The notes below the pieces were generated by a model. That model had not been told where the DNA came from and did no database searches. It saw only the letters and a list, made by a program, of their open reading frames with translations. Both the position numbers and the translations under genes were made by a program. Positions 33,574-41,883 of a stretch of DNA of 64,000 nucleotides are shown here, piece after piece (position 1 is the stretch's first letter; every line of letters begins with the position of its first letter). Source of the stretch: Pyrinomonadaceae bacterium (GTDB lineage: Bacteria > Acidobacteriota > Blastocatellia > Pyrinomonadales > Pyrinomonadaceae). The stretch is taken from contig JAIBCC010000003.1 in assembly GCA_019694395.1 (NCBI GenBank), positions 126,001 through 190,000 on the forward strand. The letters run 5' to 3'.

Positions 33574-34760
33574 CCGATTTGTCTGATTTTTTGGATTTCA
33601 GTTTCCAATTCAAGGTAATCAACCAATTTTAGAAAATCCATTCGGGGATAAGAGTAGCCGCCGACTGAGCGAAAGGCTAATTGCGGACGTGTGTTCTCAA
33701 AAAGATGATAGCCCCAATAAAGCAGCTGCTTGCTGAAACGAATCGAGACTTCTTCAGGATCAATATAATGGCATTTAGGATCAAGTTCCTTTAATTGTTT
33801 AAATTGCGCTTTCAATGCCTGATTCAGCAAATTATTTCGATGTGCTTCTTCCGAGTGAAAATTGTTAATTAGCGTAAACAGGTGCGCTTTTTCATTTACC
33901 CGGCGAATCTGGTAAAAAGTTCGTTTAATAACATCGGCATTTTTATTGATTCCAAGCGGATTGAGTGTAGTTGGGATCAGACAATAATCGAACTGACGGA
34001 TAAAATCGGTCGGGTTTGAATCAAATTCGGGATTGCAGTCGCAAACAACAATCTTCGTGTCCCGATAAGCCGGTTCATCCCATTCATCGTGATTCAAAAC
34101 CGAAATTACTGAGCCGATTTTTCCTTTTGTGTTTTGTAAATAAACGCCTTCACCGAGCAGTTTCCGTAAGTTCTGCTGACGGTCGAGGTCGAGCAGTGCC
34201 ACATCATAGCCGTTTAAGGCAAATGCACCCGCCAGATGTGCTGAAATTGTAGTTTTTCCAACTCCGCCTTTACAGGTAAAAACTCCGAAATAAGTAACTT
34301 TTTCGCGTTCAATGGTCGAATCAAACTCTTCGGCATTCCAAATTAAACGTCCTTCGCGCAAGATTGCCAACCGCACATTAGAGGTCTTATCTTCACGCAA
34401 ATACGAATAAACTGAAGGCGTAAAGCCGCTGGTCGAAATAAATATTCCGCCGGTAAAATGTTGGGAATCATCATGCGTGAGAAAATCAATGAATTTTTCG
34501 ATTTGTCCGAGGTGAACTTTGGCGCGGTGATTTCGAACCTGAACAGCAACTCTTTCACCGGGTTTGTAAAGTTCAAGATCGTAATTTTTTTGGGTTTGGG
34601 CAGCTAGCTGAGCAGAGAATCCCTCACGGCGCAATAAAAACAAAGCCATTCTTTCGATTTCCGAAGGTTTTTCCAGAATGGTATTTCTGCGCCGATCCGT
34701 ATCGGTCAAAACGTCGAGCATTTCTGCCCAACTTACTCGCTTTTGTGAAACTTCGTTCAC
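33570..34760 (-). CDS. Mrr-like nuclease domain fused to a ParA-type ATPase
   Basis: The 396-residue fusion starts at GTG 34760, directly after the bcp stop (TAAGTG; GGAGAA upstream), so it is translationally coupled. Residues about 33-140 look like the Mrr/REase fold: a helix, GFSAQ, NYDLEL (Asp61), VAVQVRN (74-79) and GGIFISTSGFTPSV. The usual QxK catalytic lysine is Arg76, so cutting may be lost. Residues about 152-390 are a ParA/MinD ATPase with deviant Walker A KGGVGKTT (164-171) and Walker B VVCDCNP. No parB or plasmid gene is near. Possible roles are DNA partitioning, defence or chromosome-linked regulation; this is unresolved. Confidence 0.8.
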   Translation of the reverse strand: MNEVSQKRVSWAEMLDVLTDTDRRRNTILEKPSEIERMALFLLRREGFSAQLAAQTQKNYDLELYKPGERVAVQVRNHRAKVHLGQIEKFIDFLTHDDSQHFTGGIFISTSGFTPSVYSYLREDKTSNVRLAILREGRLIWNAEEFDSTIEREKVTYFGVFTCKGGVGKTTISAHLAGAFALNGYDVALLDLDRQQNLRKLLGEGVYLQNTKGKIGSVISVLNHDEWDEPAYRDTKIVVCDCNPEFDSNPTDFIRQFDYCLIPTTLNPLGINKNADVIKRTFYQIRRVNEKAHLFTLINNFHSEEAHRNNLLNQALKAQFKQLKELDPKCHYIDPEEVSIRFSKQLLYWGYHLFENTRPQLAFRSVGGYSYPRMDFLKLVDYLELETEIQKIRQIG

Positions 34761-35225
34761 TTATTCTCCAAATGCTGCTAAAACTTCCTGTGCGTGTTCG
34801 GAGACGTTTACTTTTTTAAAGACCTTAACAATTTTGCCGCTTTCGTCAATTAAATATGTAACCCGATTTACGCCCATGTATTTTCTGCCATACAAACTCT
34901 TTTCGCCATAAACGCCGTAATCTTCAACAATTTTCTTGTCCGTATCAGCCAATAAGGTAAAAGGCAAATTATATTTGGAAATGAACTTTTGATGCGATTT
35001 TTCGCTGTCGGTTGACACTCCAAAAACTTTTATCCCTTTTTCTTTATAAACATCATTGGCATCACGGAACGAACACGCTTCTTTGGTGCATCCGGGCGTG
35101 TCGTCTTTCGGGTAAAAATAAAGAACTATTTTTGAACCGCGAAAGTCCGAAAGTTTGATTTCGTTGCCGTTTTGGTCATTAGCGACAAATTCGGGGGCTA
35201 AATCGCCTTCTTTTAACAAATTCAT
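34761..35225 (-). CDS. bcp: Thiol peroxidase, Bcp/PrxQ type
   Basis: The 154-residue peroxiredoxin has the peroxidatic Cys46 and the resolving Cys51 in the same helix (DDTPGCTKEACSFRD), the mark of the Bcp/PrxQ class that reduces peroxides with thioredoxin. The family length (about 150) fits. The Gly-rich start LKEGDLAPEFVANDQNG is typical. It is first of a coupled pair: its TAA is followed immediately by the GTG of the Mrr-ParA gene, which is an unexpected partner. No regulator or palindrome is obvious in the 150 bp upstream, which hold a short heptad run. Confidence 0.95.
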   Translation of the reverse strand: MNLLKEGDLAPEFVANDQNGNEIKLSDFRGSKIVLYFYPKDDTPGCTKEACSFRDANDVYKEKGIKVFGVSTDSEKSHQKFISKYNLPFTLLADTDKKIVEDYGVYGEKSLYGRKYMGVNRVTYLIDESGKIVKVFKKVNVSEHAQEVLAAFGE

Positions 35226-35374
35226 AAAAGCAGTTAATTAATTTATTTGTCTACACTTATAGTTTCGCTTATTAGACAGAATGATGCAACTATTAAAAAA
35301 CTGTTTTTGGGGAGATTAAATGGAGGCAGATATTTCTATGACTTTTGACCTTTGATTTTTCGACTATTGATTAA

Positions 35375-36574
35375 TTATGTTGCCAGTTTTTCACCTAAAT
35401 CTTTTTCCTTTTCTTCTACCAGTAGATCTGCGACCAGTCCTTTGCTTCCACGATGTTCACGAATATGTTTGAGTAAAACCGTTACCAAAGCCACCACGGG
35501 AATTGAAAGAAACACGCCCGTAATTCCGCCGATTTGCTCACCTGCCAGAACTGACAAAATAATTGCTAACGGATGTAAATGAATTCCTTCGCGGACAATG
35601 CGCGGATAAAAAACATAATCCTGCAGCATTCGCAAAACAAATAGGAAAACTGCGACATAAAGAGCCTGCCATGGTGAATAAAACGCTCCAATGGTTATTG
35701 CTGTCAAGGCAACGATCAATGGACCGACTAACGGAATAAACTCCAGAATACCCGCCATAATTCCGAGCAAAAGGGCATAATTCAGATTAAGAATGTAAAA
35801 ACCGAGAAAGCAAACCGAACCGATCAAAAAACACGAAATTAATTGAGCGCGAGTATAACCTGCCAAGGTTTTATTGACATCCTCCAGAAATGATTCTGCC
35901 CTCAATCGCCAATTTCCGGTCGGAAAGAGCCGCAGCAAGGAAATTCTAAAAAGATTTACGTCTTTGAGAAAGAAAAACGAAAGAATGGGAATTAAAACAA
36001 TCCACGGCAAATAACCAAGAATCGTTAGCAGCAATTCCCCCACCATTTCAGGCAAAGTTTTGCCGATTTCGCCCAGATATTCAGCTATTTTTTTATTGAC
36101 TTCTTCTTGAATTTGTTCGGGAACCCGATACCTTTCATAACGATTTCCAATATCCTTGAACCAGGTTTGAATAGAAACGGTGTAAGTCGGAATATTAGCA
36201 CCAAGTTGACGTGCTTGTTCGGCAATGCGCGGTGCAAGATAGGAAATTGACAATCCCAAAACCGTAAAAACAATCAAATACGCCAACACAATTGCCAAAC
36301 TGCGCGGCATAAATCTATCAAGATTCCTTGATTTAAAAGGTCTTCTAATTAAACTGACCAACGGATTGAGTAAATAAGCAAAGAAGATAGAGAGAATAAG
36401 TAAAAAGATCAAACTTCTGAGCCAATAAAGCATTGTCCCAAATAATCCGACCAACAAAATACCTAAAAAAACAACTAAAACAACCCGCAAAATTGATTGG
36501 GTTGATGGGGTTGACGGATCAAGAAAAACTCTCCGCGCAGTTTGTTTCAGTTCTCGGATTTTCTTTTCGGACAT
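35375..36574 (-). CDS. AI-2E (PerM/TqsA) family transporter
   Basis: The 399-residue protein has about seven or eight membrane helices and the AI-2E family signatures: ILNLNYALLLGIMAGILEFIPLVGP and FYPRIVREGIHLHPLAIILSVLAG near the C-terminus. Members export or exchange small solutes; AI-2, sodium/proton or indole have been described, and the substrate is not visible here. A basic N-terminus and an acidic-Lys tail are cytoplasmic. The stop is followed by a short heptad-like run (about 35338-35375). The lipoprotein gene upstream (36582) lies 7 bp away on the same strand. Confidence 0.9.
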   Translation of the reverse strand: MSEKKIRELKQTARRVFLDPSTPSTQSILRVVLVVFLGILLVGLFGTMLYWLRSLIFLLILSIFFAYLLNPLVSLIRRPFKSRNLDRFMPRSLAIVLAYLIVFTVLGLSISYLAPRIAEQARQLGANIPTYTVSIQTWFKDIGNRYERYRVPEQIQEEVNKKIAEYLGEIGKTLPEMVGELLLTILGYLPWIVLIPILSFFFLKDVNLFRISLLRLFPTGNWRLRAESFLEDVNKTLAGYTRAQLISCFLIGSVCFLGFYILNLNYALLLGIMAGILEFIPLVGPLIVALTAITIGAFYSPWQALYVAVFLFVLRMLQDYVFYPRIVREGIHLHPLAIILSVLAGEQIGGITGVFLSIPVVALVTVLLKHIREHRGSKGLVADLLVEEKEKDLGEKLAT

Positions 36575-36581
36575 ACTGATT

Positions 36582-37013
36582 TTAACGATTTATATTTGAA
36601 TTTTGTTCTTGCTTCGGCTCTTTTTTGGGCGAATAATCCTCAATTTTAAACCGTTTTTTCAGTGCGTCAAGACTTTGCAGATCGAAAAGATAATTTGTGC
36701 CGACAATAATGACTTTTTTATCAGCAGTTCGTTGTATTTGGTTGGTGTCGGGCGGAATATTTTCTTTGAAATATTTGGTGTCGTCGCTGGTAAAAGGCTC
36801 GCCGTCTTTACGCCGAAAAGCATAAATGTAGTAAAAGTCGCCAGTTTGAACCGATTTCAAACGTTCATCGAAATCATCTCGCGGAACTTCAGGAGTTTCT
36901 TCGACAAAAGGAGTTGCAGTCGGCTGACGGTCTTCCAAAACTCTTTGCGAAGGCTGACAACCAAGCGCAACTAGCAAAAGTATAAAAAATGGAATAAGAT
37001 GCTGAGTTTTCAT
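36582..37013 (-). CDS. Small lipoprotein of unknown function
   Basis: The start at 37013 (MKTQHLIPF) is preferred to the longer frame because it gives a clean type II signal peptide with a lipobox (LVALGC, Cys19). The mature ~124 residues start with a Pro/Thr-rich linker, then a compact domain with FYYIYAFRRKDGEPFTSDDTKYF and VIIVGTNYLFDL. The tail is Lys/Gln-rich. No family is recognised. It lies between the GT-C membrane protein (40 bp upstream) and the AI-2E transporter gene (7 bp downstream), probably one transcript. Confidence 0.7.
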   Translation of the reverse strand: MKTQHLIPFFILLLVALGCQPSQRVLEDRQPTATPFVEETPEVPRDDFDERLKSVQTGDFYYIYAFRRKDGEPFTSDDTKYFKENIPPDTNQIQRTADKKVIIVGTNYLFDLQSLDALKKRFKIEDYSPKKEPKQEQNSNINR

Positions 37014-37053
37014 AAAATTACAAAGTGCCGCTGCTCCTGCCGTTGCTCCTGAA

Positions 37054-38895
37054 CTAAGGTTCAACTTCTTCTTCGACATTCGCTTCTTTGTTCATCTTTT
37101 TCTCTTCCTTTTTCATTTCTTCATCAAGTTTTTTCTTCTCTTCATCGGTCAATTGAGATTCTGCATCATCATCTTTTGATTCGGCAGGCGGTTCGCCTTT
37201 TTTATCACGGATTTTCAAAATAATAGCTTCATCATCTTCAAAAACCTTGTCGCACCAACCGCTTTCGAGTAGCTTGGCAACCATATCCGTATTTTCTTTA
37301 GCATCGGTAAAAACATATTTTGAGCCGAACTTATCACGGATTTCGGGTGCAGCATCATCAACTTTGCCGCCGGTGATTTCGGTCAGACGTTTATAAAGGT
37401 CAGGATTTTTTGAATAGAGATAGTTTGGATCAAGTCCGTAAGTATAAGCGTGTTTTGTGTCGTAAAAGAACATTTTGGGGAAATCGTCCCAGTTGCAGTT
37501 AAAAATCCGCTCACCTTCGGGAACATTGTCGGTCAGCCATTTCATCGCATCCTGATATTTTGTATTAGACTCGTTACTGCTGATACTCGTGATCATTCCT
37601 TCCTGTTTGAAAGGTCCCCATTCAATTCCGCGAAAGTTATAAAGCATCATCAGGAAAAAGAAAATGCCAAGCGACCAACCGACAGCTTGCTTGAAAACTG
37701 TGACATATTGTTGACTTTGCGACATTTTATCCGAGTCAAGCAAAGGTTCAATATCGCGTTTGAATTCTTCGGGAAGCTGAATTGTGTTTGGAGTTTGAAA
37801 GGCTTGCCAGACAAATCCGGCAAAGAGGATTGCAAATGGCGGAAAATATTCGGCGAATCTTTTAGACCGAAACTGAGAAACCAGCAGAACTGTCACGAAC
37901 ATTAAGAAAAACGTTGCTTTTTCCGGCAATTTTTTACCCTTCGGCATAAATAAAATGTATGCAAAAAGCATTGCCATCATCGCAATCGGAAAATGCGTAA
38001 GCAACTCTACCCCCGAATACGGATACCATTCGCCCCCAACCGGAACGGCAAAGTCGTCAATCTTAAATTTTGTCCAGAAATGTTCAAAGAATAATCCTAA
38101 ATTTTGCGGAAAATACGGATTAATGATATTTCCCAGAATCATTCCGCCGCCTGTGTAAGCGAGAGGCTGCCATTCAAATTTGCGTTCATTCCAGGCAATT
38201 ATCACTACCCAAATCATTGCTGCAATGAACAGCAGTGGAAACAAACTGTAAGTCCAGACAAAGAAGAACATTAGCGGCAAAAGCCAAACATATTTGCGTT
38301 CAAAAAGCAGATAAATTCCGATGACGCTGTAAATGATCGTCAGCGGCGGAGCTTTTGCCATATTCATCCGGTAGAAAAACGGATTTGCACAAGTCAGAAT
38401 TGCACCAAGCCATAACAAAAGATGACCTTGGACACGATAATAAAAGAAAAGCCAGTAAACTGAGAAAATCGCCAGACTTGAATAAAAAACAGCCGCGATT
38501 TTTGCCGCTTTGACCGGCTCAAAGAACCACAAGAACGGAATTTGCAGCAGATGGAAAAGAAAATGATGATCGGCGTAAGTGTCAGGACCTAAAACCGTTA
38601 GCGGTAGCCAGTTAAATGCCGGCAGCCAATGTCCTTGTTTGAAATTGTCCCACAACAGCGCACTCCAACGAATGTGATAATAACCGTCCCAATCACCGCA
38701 ACAGACCGCATCAGTCGAAAACTGTAGCAGTGTCATTAATAAAACAATGGCGCACAAACCGAAAATCAAATACACCCATTGAACGGCATCTTCCGTTCCA
38801 AGCCATTCTTTCCAGCTTTGCTTTGTTTTGTCGTAGGTCGGGGCTGAAGTTTCCGTTGAAACCTGCTCTACTTTTTCCTCTAAAATCTCGTCCAT
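37054..38895 (-). CDS. GT-C membrane protein, STT3/oligosaccharyltransferase-like
   Basis: The 613-residue protein has about 11-13 hydrophobic helices. After the first helix comes an extracytoplasmic loop GDWDGYYHIRW, the position and shape of the DxD-type motif of GT-C enzymes, and a second loop, DTYADHHFLFH. These resemble STT3/PglB-like glycosyltransferases that use lipid-linked sugars. The WWD-type motif of true STT3 is not evident. A soluble region (about 460-570) follows the last helix, then an acidic/Lys-rich tail (about 575-613). The sugar donor and acceptor are unknown. It precedes the lipoprotein gene. Confidence 0.75.
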   Translation of the reverse strand: MDEILEEKVEQVSTETSAPTYDKTKQSWKEWLGTEDAVQWVYLIFGLCAIVLLMTLLQFSTDAVCCGDWDGYYHIRWSALLWDNFKQGHWLPAFNWLPLTVLGPDTYADHHFLFHLLQIPFLWFFEPVKAAKIAAVFYSSLAIFSVYWLFFYYRVQGHLLLWLGAILTCANPFFYRMNMAKAPPLTIIYSVIGIYLLFERKYVWLLPLMFFFVWTYSLFPLLFIAAMIWVVIIAWNERKFEWQPLAYTGGGMILGNIINPYFPQNLGLFFEHFWTKFKIDDFAVPVGGEWYPYSGVELLTHFPIAMMAMLFAYILFMPKGKKLPEKATFFLMFVTVLLVSQFRSKRFAEYFPPFAILFAGFVWQAFQTPNTIQLPEEFKRDIEPLLDSDKMSQSQQYVTVFKQAVGWSLGIFFFLMMLYNFRGIEWGPFKQEGMITSISSNESNTKYQDAMKWLTDNVPEGERIFNCNWDDFPKMFFYDTKHAYTYGLDPNYLYSKNPDLYKRLTEITGGKVDDAAPEIRDKFGSKYVFTDAKENTDMVAKLLESGWCDKVFEDDEAIILKIRDKKGEPPAESKDDDAESQLTDEEKKKLDEEMKKEEKKMNKEANVEEEVEP

Positions 38896-38967
38896 AAAAA
38901 TAACTTCAAACTCACAAAAATATCACGATTTTCACAAAAACGCATTTGCCAATCGCCAATCACGGCT

Positions 38968-39084
38968 TTAAAGTGAAAAAGTGAAAGGGTAAAAAAGTGA
39001 AAAAGTTTTAAGGTTGTAATCAGCAGTTATATTTATTTCAAATAAGTTCCTAACTTTTACCTTTTTACTTTTTACTTTTTACTT
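38968..39084. repeat. AAGTGAAAAAGTGAAAG inverted repeats before the hydrolase operon
   Basis: Units of AAAGTGAAAAAG (38972-39010) are mirrored by CTTTTTACTTTTTACTTTT (39060-39084). The element lies between divergent genes and belongs to the same A/T-rich heptad class as 21741-21842 and 29497-29622. Confidence 0.6.
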
Positions 39085-39090
39085 GATTTT

Positions 39091-39726
39091 ATGTATCCAC
39101 AGGGCAATTTATTTATTCCTGCGCCGCACGGCAGGCTCGAAGCAATTCTGAAAGAACCCGATGAAAAATTTTGCGGAGTGGCTTTGGTCGCGCATCCGCA
39201 TCCGTTAGGTGGTGGGACGATGCACAATAAAGTCGTTTTTCGGGCTTCGGCAGGGCTTTTGGATGCCGGATTGGTTGCGCTCCGCTTTAATTTTCGCGGA
39301 GTCGGACTTTCGACCGGAATGCACGATGAAGGACGGGGTGAGCAGGATGACATTCGCACTGCGCTTGATTTTTTGAGTGAACATTATCCGAATGAGCCGA
39401 TCACTTTTGCGGGATTTTCGTTTGGAACGCGATTTGGTTCGGAAGTGGCATTGCACGATGAAAGAATTGTGCGCCTCATCAGCATCGGAACCCCGGTTGA
39501 TAAATATGAGTTTGAGTTTTTGCAGGAATGCGAAAAGCCGATTTTATTTGTTCACGGCGATAATGATGAATTTGGCAAGGTCGAAAATTTACGAAAACTT
39601 TTCAATAGTTTAACCAAAACCGAGGATAAAGAAATGATCGTTTTTGAAAACTGCGGACATTTTTTTGATAAGCATTTGAACGAATTGCGGGACACAATTA
39701 AAAATTGGACGATAGAGCATTTATAA
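39091..39726 (+). CDS. Alpha/beta hydrolase (COG2945-like)
   Basis: The 211-residue hydrolase has the pattern VALVAHPHPLGGGTMHNKVV (oxyanion strand), FNFRGVGLSTG, GFSFGTRFG with the nucleophile Ser in GFSFG, HGDNDEF (acid) and CGHFF (His). The length and 'HPHPLxGGxMxN' motif match the small COG2945 alpha/beta hydrolase group of unknown substrate. It is first of a three-gene run with two hotdog thioesterases; the next start overlaps its stop (TAATG), which implies coupling and suggests a role in acyl metabolism. Confidence 0.9.
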   Translation: MYPQGNLFIPAPHGRLEAILKEPDEKFCGVALVAHPHPLGGGTMHNKVVFRASAGLLDAGLVALRFNFRGVGLSTGMHDEGRGEQDDIRTALDFLSEHYPNEPITFAGFSFGTRFGSEVALHDERIVRLISIGTPVDKYEFEFLQECEKPILFVHGDNDEFGKVENLRKLFNSLTKTEDKEMIVFENCGHFFDKHLNELRDTIKNWTIEHL

Positions 39727-40160
39727 TGAAATTTACGCCCAAAGATGAAAATTTTGTTGAAAAAGTGCGGACAAGTTTTTCGGCGCAATCGGTGATGAAG
39801 TTGATCGGTGCGGAAATTACAAGAATTGAAGCAGGTGCGGTTGATATAGAATTGCCTTATCGAAAAGATTTGACTCAGCAAAACGGCTTTGTCCACGCCG
39901 GAATTATTACCGCAATTGCCGACACTGCTTGCGGTTATGCCGCGTTTTCATTGATGCCGAAAAATGCAGAAGTTTTGAGTGTTGAATTTAAAGTCAATCT
40001 TCTGTCGCCTGCAATAGGGGAAAAGTTTTTAGCTGAAGGTCGTGTTTTACGTGCCGGAAAAACTTTAACCATTGTGCAGGGCAATGTTTTTGCAGTTTCG
40101 GAAAATCAGCAAAAACACGTTGCTACGATGTTAGCAACTCTAATGTGTTTACAAAAATAG
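39726..40160 (+). CDS. PaaI-type hotdog thioesterase
   Basis: The ATG at 39726 overlaps the previous stop (TAATG). The 144-residue protein has the hotdog helix sequence FVHAGIITAIADTACGYAAF, with the Asp of the PaaI/4HBT group, and a strand region VLSVEFKVNLLSPA. The family hydrolyses acyl- or aryl-CoA thioesters. It is the second of two hotdog enzymes side by side after an alpha/beta hydrolase. The exact substrate cannot be read from the sequence. Confidence 0.9.
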   Translation: MKFTPKDENFVEKVRTSFSAQSVMKLIGAEITRIEAGAVDIELPYRKDLTQQNGFVHAGIITAIADTACGYAAFSLMPKNAEVLSVEFKVNLLSPAIGEKFLAEGRVLRAGKTLTIVQGNVFAVSENQQKHVATMLATLMCLQK

Positions 40161-40164
40161 ATTT

Positions 40165-40557
40165 ATGGAAAATATGGAATCGGAAATGAAGCGCGATGCC
40201 GCAATTCGTTTGACAATGATGCCGCGTGATACGAATGCACACGGAACGGTTTTTGGCGGAATTATTTTGAGCTATATTGACGTAGCCGGCGGAGTCGAAG
40301 CCGCCCGTCATACCAAACACGACAGATTTGTTACCGTTGCAATGAAAGAAGTTATCTTTCACGAGCCGGTTTTTATCGGTGATCTGGTAAGTTTTTATGC
40401 CGAAACGATAAAGATCGGGAATACTTCAATTACCATCAAAGTAACGGTAGAAGCCGAAAGATTCGGTTCGCACGGACAGAGCGTCAAAGTCACCGAAGCC
40501 GAAGTTATTTATGTGGCAATAAATCAATATCGGGAAAAGGTTAAAATCGGCAAGTAA
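40165..40557 (+). CDS. Acyl-CoA thioesterase, YciA-like
   Basis: The 130-residue protein has the YciA hallmark MMPRDTNAHGTVFGGIILSYID followed by AGGVEA, with the catalytic Asn/Asp and the GG turn, and VTVAMKEVIFHEPVFIGDLVSFYAE. YciA-type enzymes hydrolyse a broad range of acyl-CoAs in the cytoplasm, setting free CoA. It begins 4 bp after the PaaI-type gene and ends before a hairpin. The three genes 39091-40557 are very likely cotranscribed. Confidence 0.93.
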   Translation: MENMESEMKRDAAIRLTMMPRDTNAHGTVFGGIILSYIDVAGGVEAARHTKHDRFVTVAMKEVIFHEPVFIGDLVSFYAETIKIGNTSITIKVTVEAERFGSHGQSVKVTEAEVIYVAINQYREKVKIGK

Positions 40558-40599
40558 GATTTGGCGGCAGAACAATAAATTCAAAAAATATCTAATTTG

Positions 40600-40630
40600 G
40601 GGCGATGATAACACATCGCCCGTTTATGAT
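40600..40630 (+). terminator. Terminator of the thioesterase operon
   Basis: GGGCGATG (40600-40607) pairs perfectly with CATCGCCC (40614-40621) around a 6-nt loop; only a weak T-rich tail follows. It lies between convergent genes. Confidence 0.65.
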
Positions 40631-40636
40631 TTCACA

Positions 40637-41026
40637 TTAATTTCTATGTTTTTTGCGCTCGTGTGTAGCCGTATCACCTAAATTGTAACCTTTTGGCTTG
40701 GTAGATAAATTTTTTGTGGAATCAAATTCTGAAAGTTCCCATTTACAACTGTTATTGTTTCCCTTAACTCCTAACAACCCGCCGCCGATATTGTTTGCAT
40801 AAATATTGGATTTTTGAGCTGATTTTCCGGTCGAAATATCTCTTGGCGATTTAATTCCGGTTGGTAATCCGCTGGCTGCGTCTCTGGGCGAAACAATTTG
40901 TCCGGTGGCGACATCACGCGGCGATTTGATTCTGTCAATTTCAGGATGCCATTGTCCAAAGGCGTTATTGGTAAAAACCAAAACTAAACCGGCGAATATG
41001 ATTGCGAATAAATTTCTTTTTAACAT
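40637..41026 (-). CDS. Small exported protein with SPRDxxTG repeats
   Basis: The ATG at 41026 follows GGAGA and gives a 129-residue product with a signal peptide ending AFGQ. The mature part opens with three repeats: KSPRDVATGQ, VSPRDAASGLPTG and KSPRDISTGK. The PRDxxSGxPTG form recalls a loop found in Hcp/tail-tube proteins, but the rest has no such fold. The C-terminal half is Asn/Lys-rich with one Cys. It is separated by 193 bp from the operon upstream, so it may have its own promoter, but it shares the signal-peptide style. The function is unknown. Confidence 0.7.
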   Translation of the reverse strand: MLKRNLFAIIFAGLVLVFTNNAFGQWHPEIDRIKSPRDVATGQIVSPRDAASGLPTGIKSPRDISTGKSAQKSNIYANNIGGGLLGVKGNNNSCKWELSEFDSTKNLSTKPKGYNLGDTATHERKKHRN

Positions 41027-41218
41027 TGCTTGATTTCTCCTTTCAAAATATTTGCGCTGTTCACGCACACAGTCATTCAGACGCGGCTAATTTTCAAAAA
41101 GTCGAAATAATTTTTACTTTTTTTGAAAGAAAAATATTTTGTAAAATATTGTGCAAAAAGCATTTGCAAGTTACGTCTAAAATGGTTTTCAATCTAAAAA
41201 AAGGGCAATGATTTTTAT

Positions 41219-41620
41219 TTACCGGGTTGGTTTGTGAGATCGTTTTTTATTGGTTCTAAAGTGATTAGTAGTTCCGTCACCGGTATTTGGTTTGTGTATT
41301 CTTTTTGCCTTGCTTCTAAAGTGGTTAGTAGTTCCGTCACCGGTATTTGGTTTGTGTATTCTTTTTGCCTTGCTTCTAAAGTGGTTAGTAGTTCCGTCGC
41401 CGCTTACCTGTTTATGCTTCTTTGTTCTTCTTCTAAGATCGTCGGCGTGACTTTCAGGAAATGTGATTACATTTTTTGTCTTCCGAATTTTTCGCGGACT
41501 TGGCGTAGCCGAAGGTAAAACTTTATTGCTGGTTTCAGTTGTAGTCGGCTGAAAAGCAAACATCGAAATTACAAATGTTGCCAAGATAGTTACGATGATT
41601 ATTGCATTTACTTTTTTCAT
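41219..41620 (-). CDS. Small exported basic protein with 20-residue tandem repeats
   Basis: The start at 41620 overlaps the stop of the gene before by 4 bp. The 133-residue product has a signal peptide and then three near-identical 20-residue repeats (GDGTTNHFRSKAKRIHKPNT), encoded by 60-bp tandem repeats almost without silent change (41258-41400), so the expansion is recent. The mature protein is rich in Lys/Arg/His. It is the last gene of the operon that starts at 44364. No family is recognised. The repeats could bind nucleic acid or polyanions, or form a cationic surface polymer. Confidence 0.75.
   Translation of the reverse strand: MKKVNAIIIVTILATFVISMFAFQPTTTETSNKVLPSATPSPRKIRKTKNVITFPESHADDLRRRTKKHKQVSGDGTTNHFRSKAKRIHKPNTGDGTTNHFRSKAKRIHKPNTGDGTTNHFRTNKKRSHKPTR
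41252..41402. repeat. 60-bp perfect tandem repeat within a coding region
   Basis: Two identical 60-bp units and a partial third are seen (AAAGTGGTTAGTAGTTCCGT is the common start of each, at about 41258, 41318 and 41378 with slight change at the ends). They encode the 20-residue protein repeats. Confidence 0.85.
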
Positions 41621-41880
41621 TTCTGCTCCTCCTTTAGGGTTTTCAAACAAACAAAAAGCTGTCTGTCAGAAAATTCGACAAAATGTGTTTTGCCGCTTTC
41701 GATTGAGCGATAAATTTCGCGGGTGCTGACATAGGCAAATCTGGCAGCGATCAAAGGCGTTACCATGTTTGAAGATTCGCCGCAGATTTCACACGGAAAA
41801 ACATTTAGCGCAGTTGAATTGGTAACTACTGCAATGTGTTTGGTTTCCGAGATTATTCTGCGGCGGATCTTTGCTTTCAT
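41617..41880 (-). CDS. Small CxxC/HTH-like protein inside the operon
   Basis: This 87-residue product has no signal peptide and is the one cytoplasmic member of the cluster. It contains CEICG (single CxxC) and then a helix-turn-helix-like stretch, TPLIAARFAYVSTREIYRSIESG, similar to excisionase/MerR-type small DNA-binding proteins. Such proteins recur in acidobacterial genomes, often before exported-protein genes. Its stop codon overlaps the start of the next gene (4 bp), and it begins 3 bp after the previous stop. By inference it is a small regulator of its own operon. Confidence 0.6.
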   Translation of the reverse strand: MKAKIRRRIISETKHIAVVTNSTALNVFPCEICGESSNMVTPLIAARFAYVSTREIYRSIESGKTHFVEFSDRQLFVCLKTLKEEQK

Positions 41881-41883
41881 TTT

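Noticed and set aside
37014-37079. N-terminal extension of the lipoprotein frame
   Set aside because: It would precede the lipobox signal peptide with an Ala/Gly-rich stretch and overlap the upstream gene; the ATG at 37013 is better.
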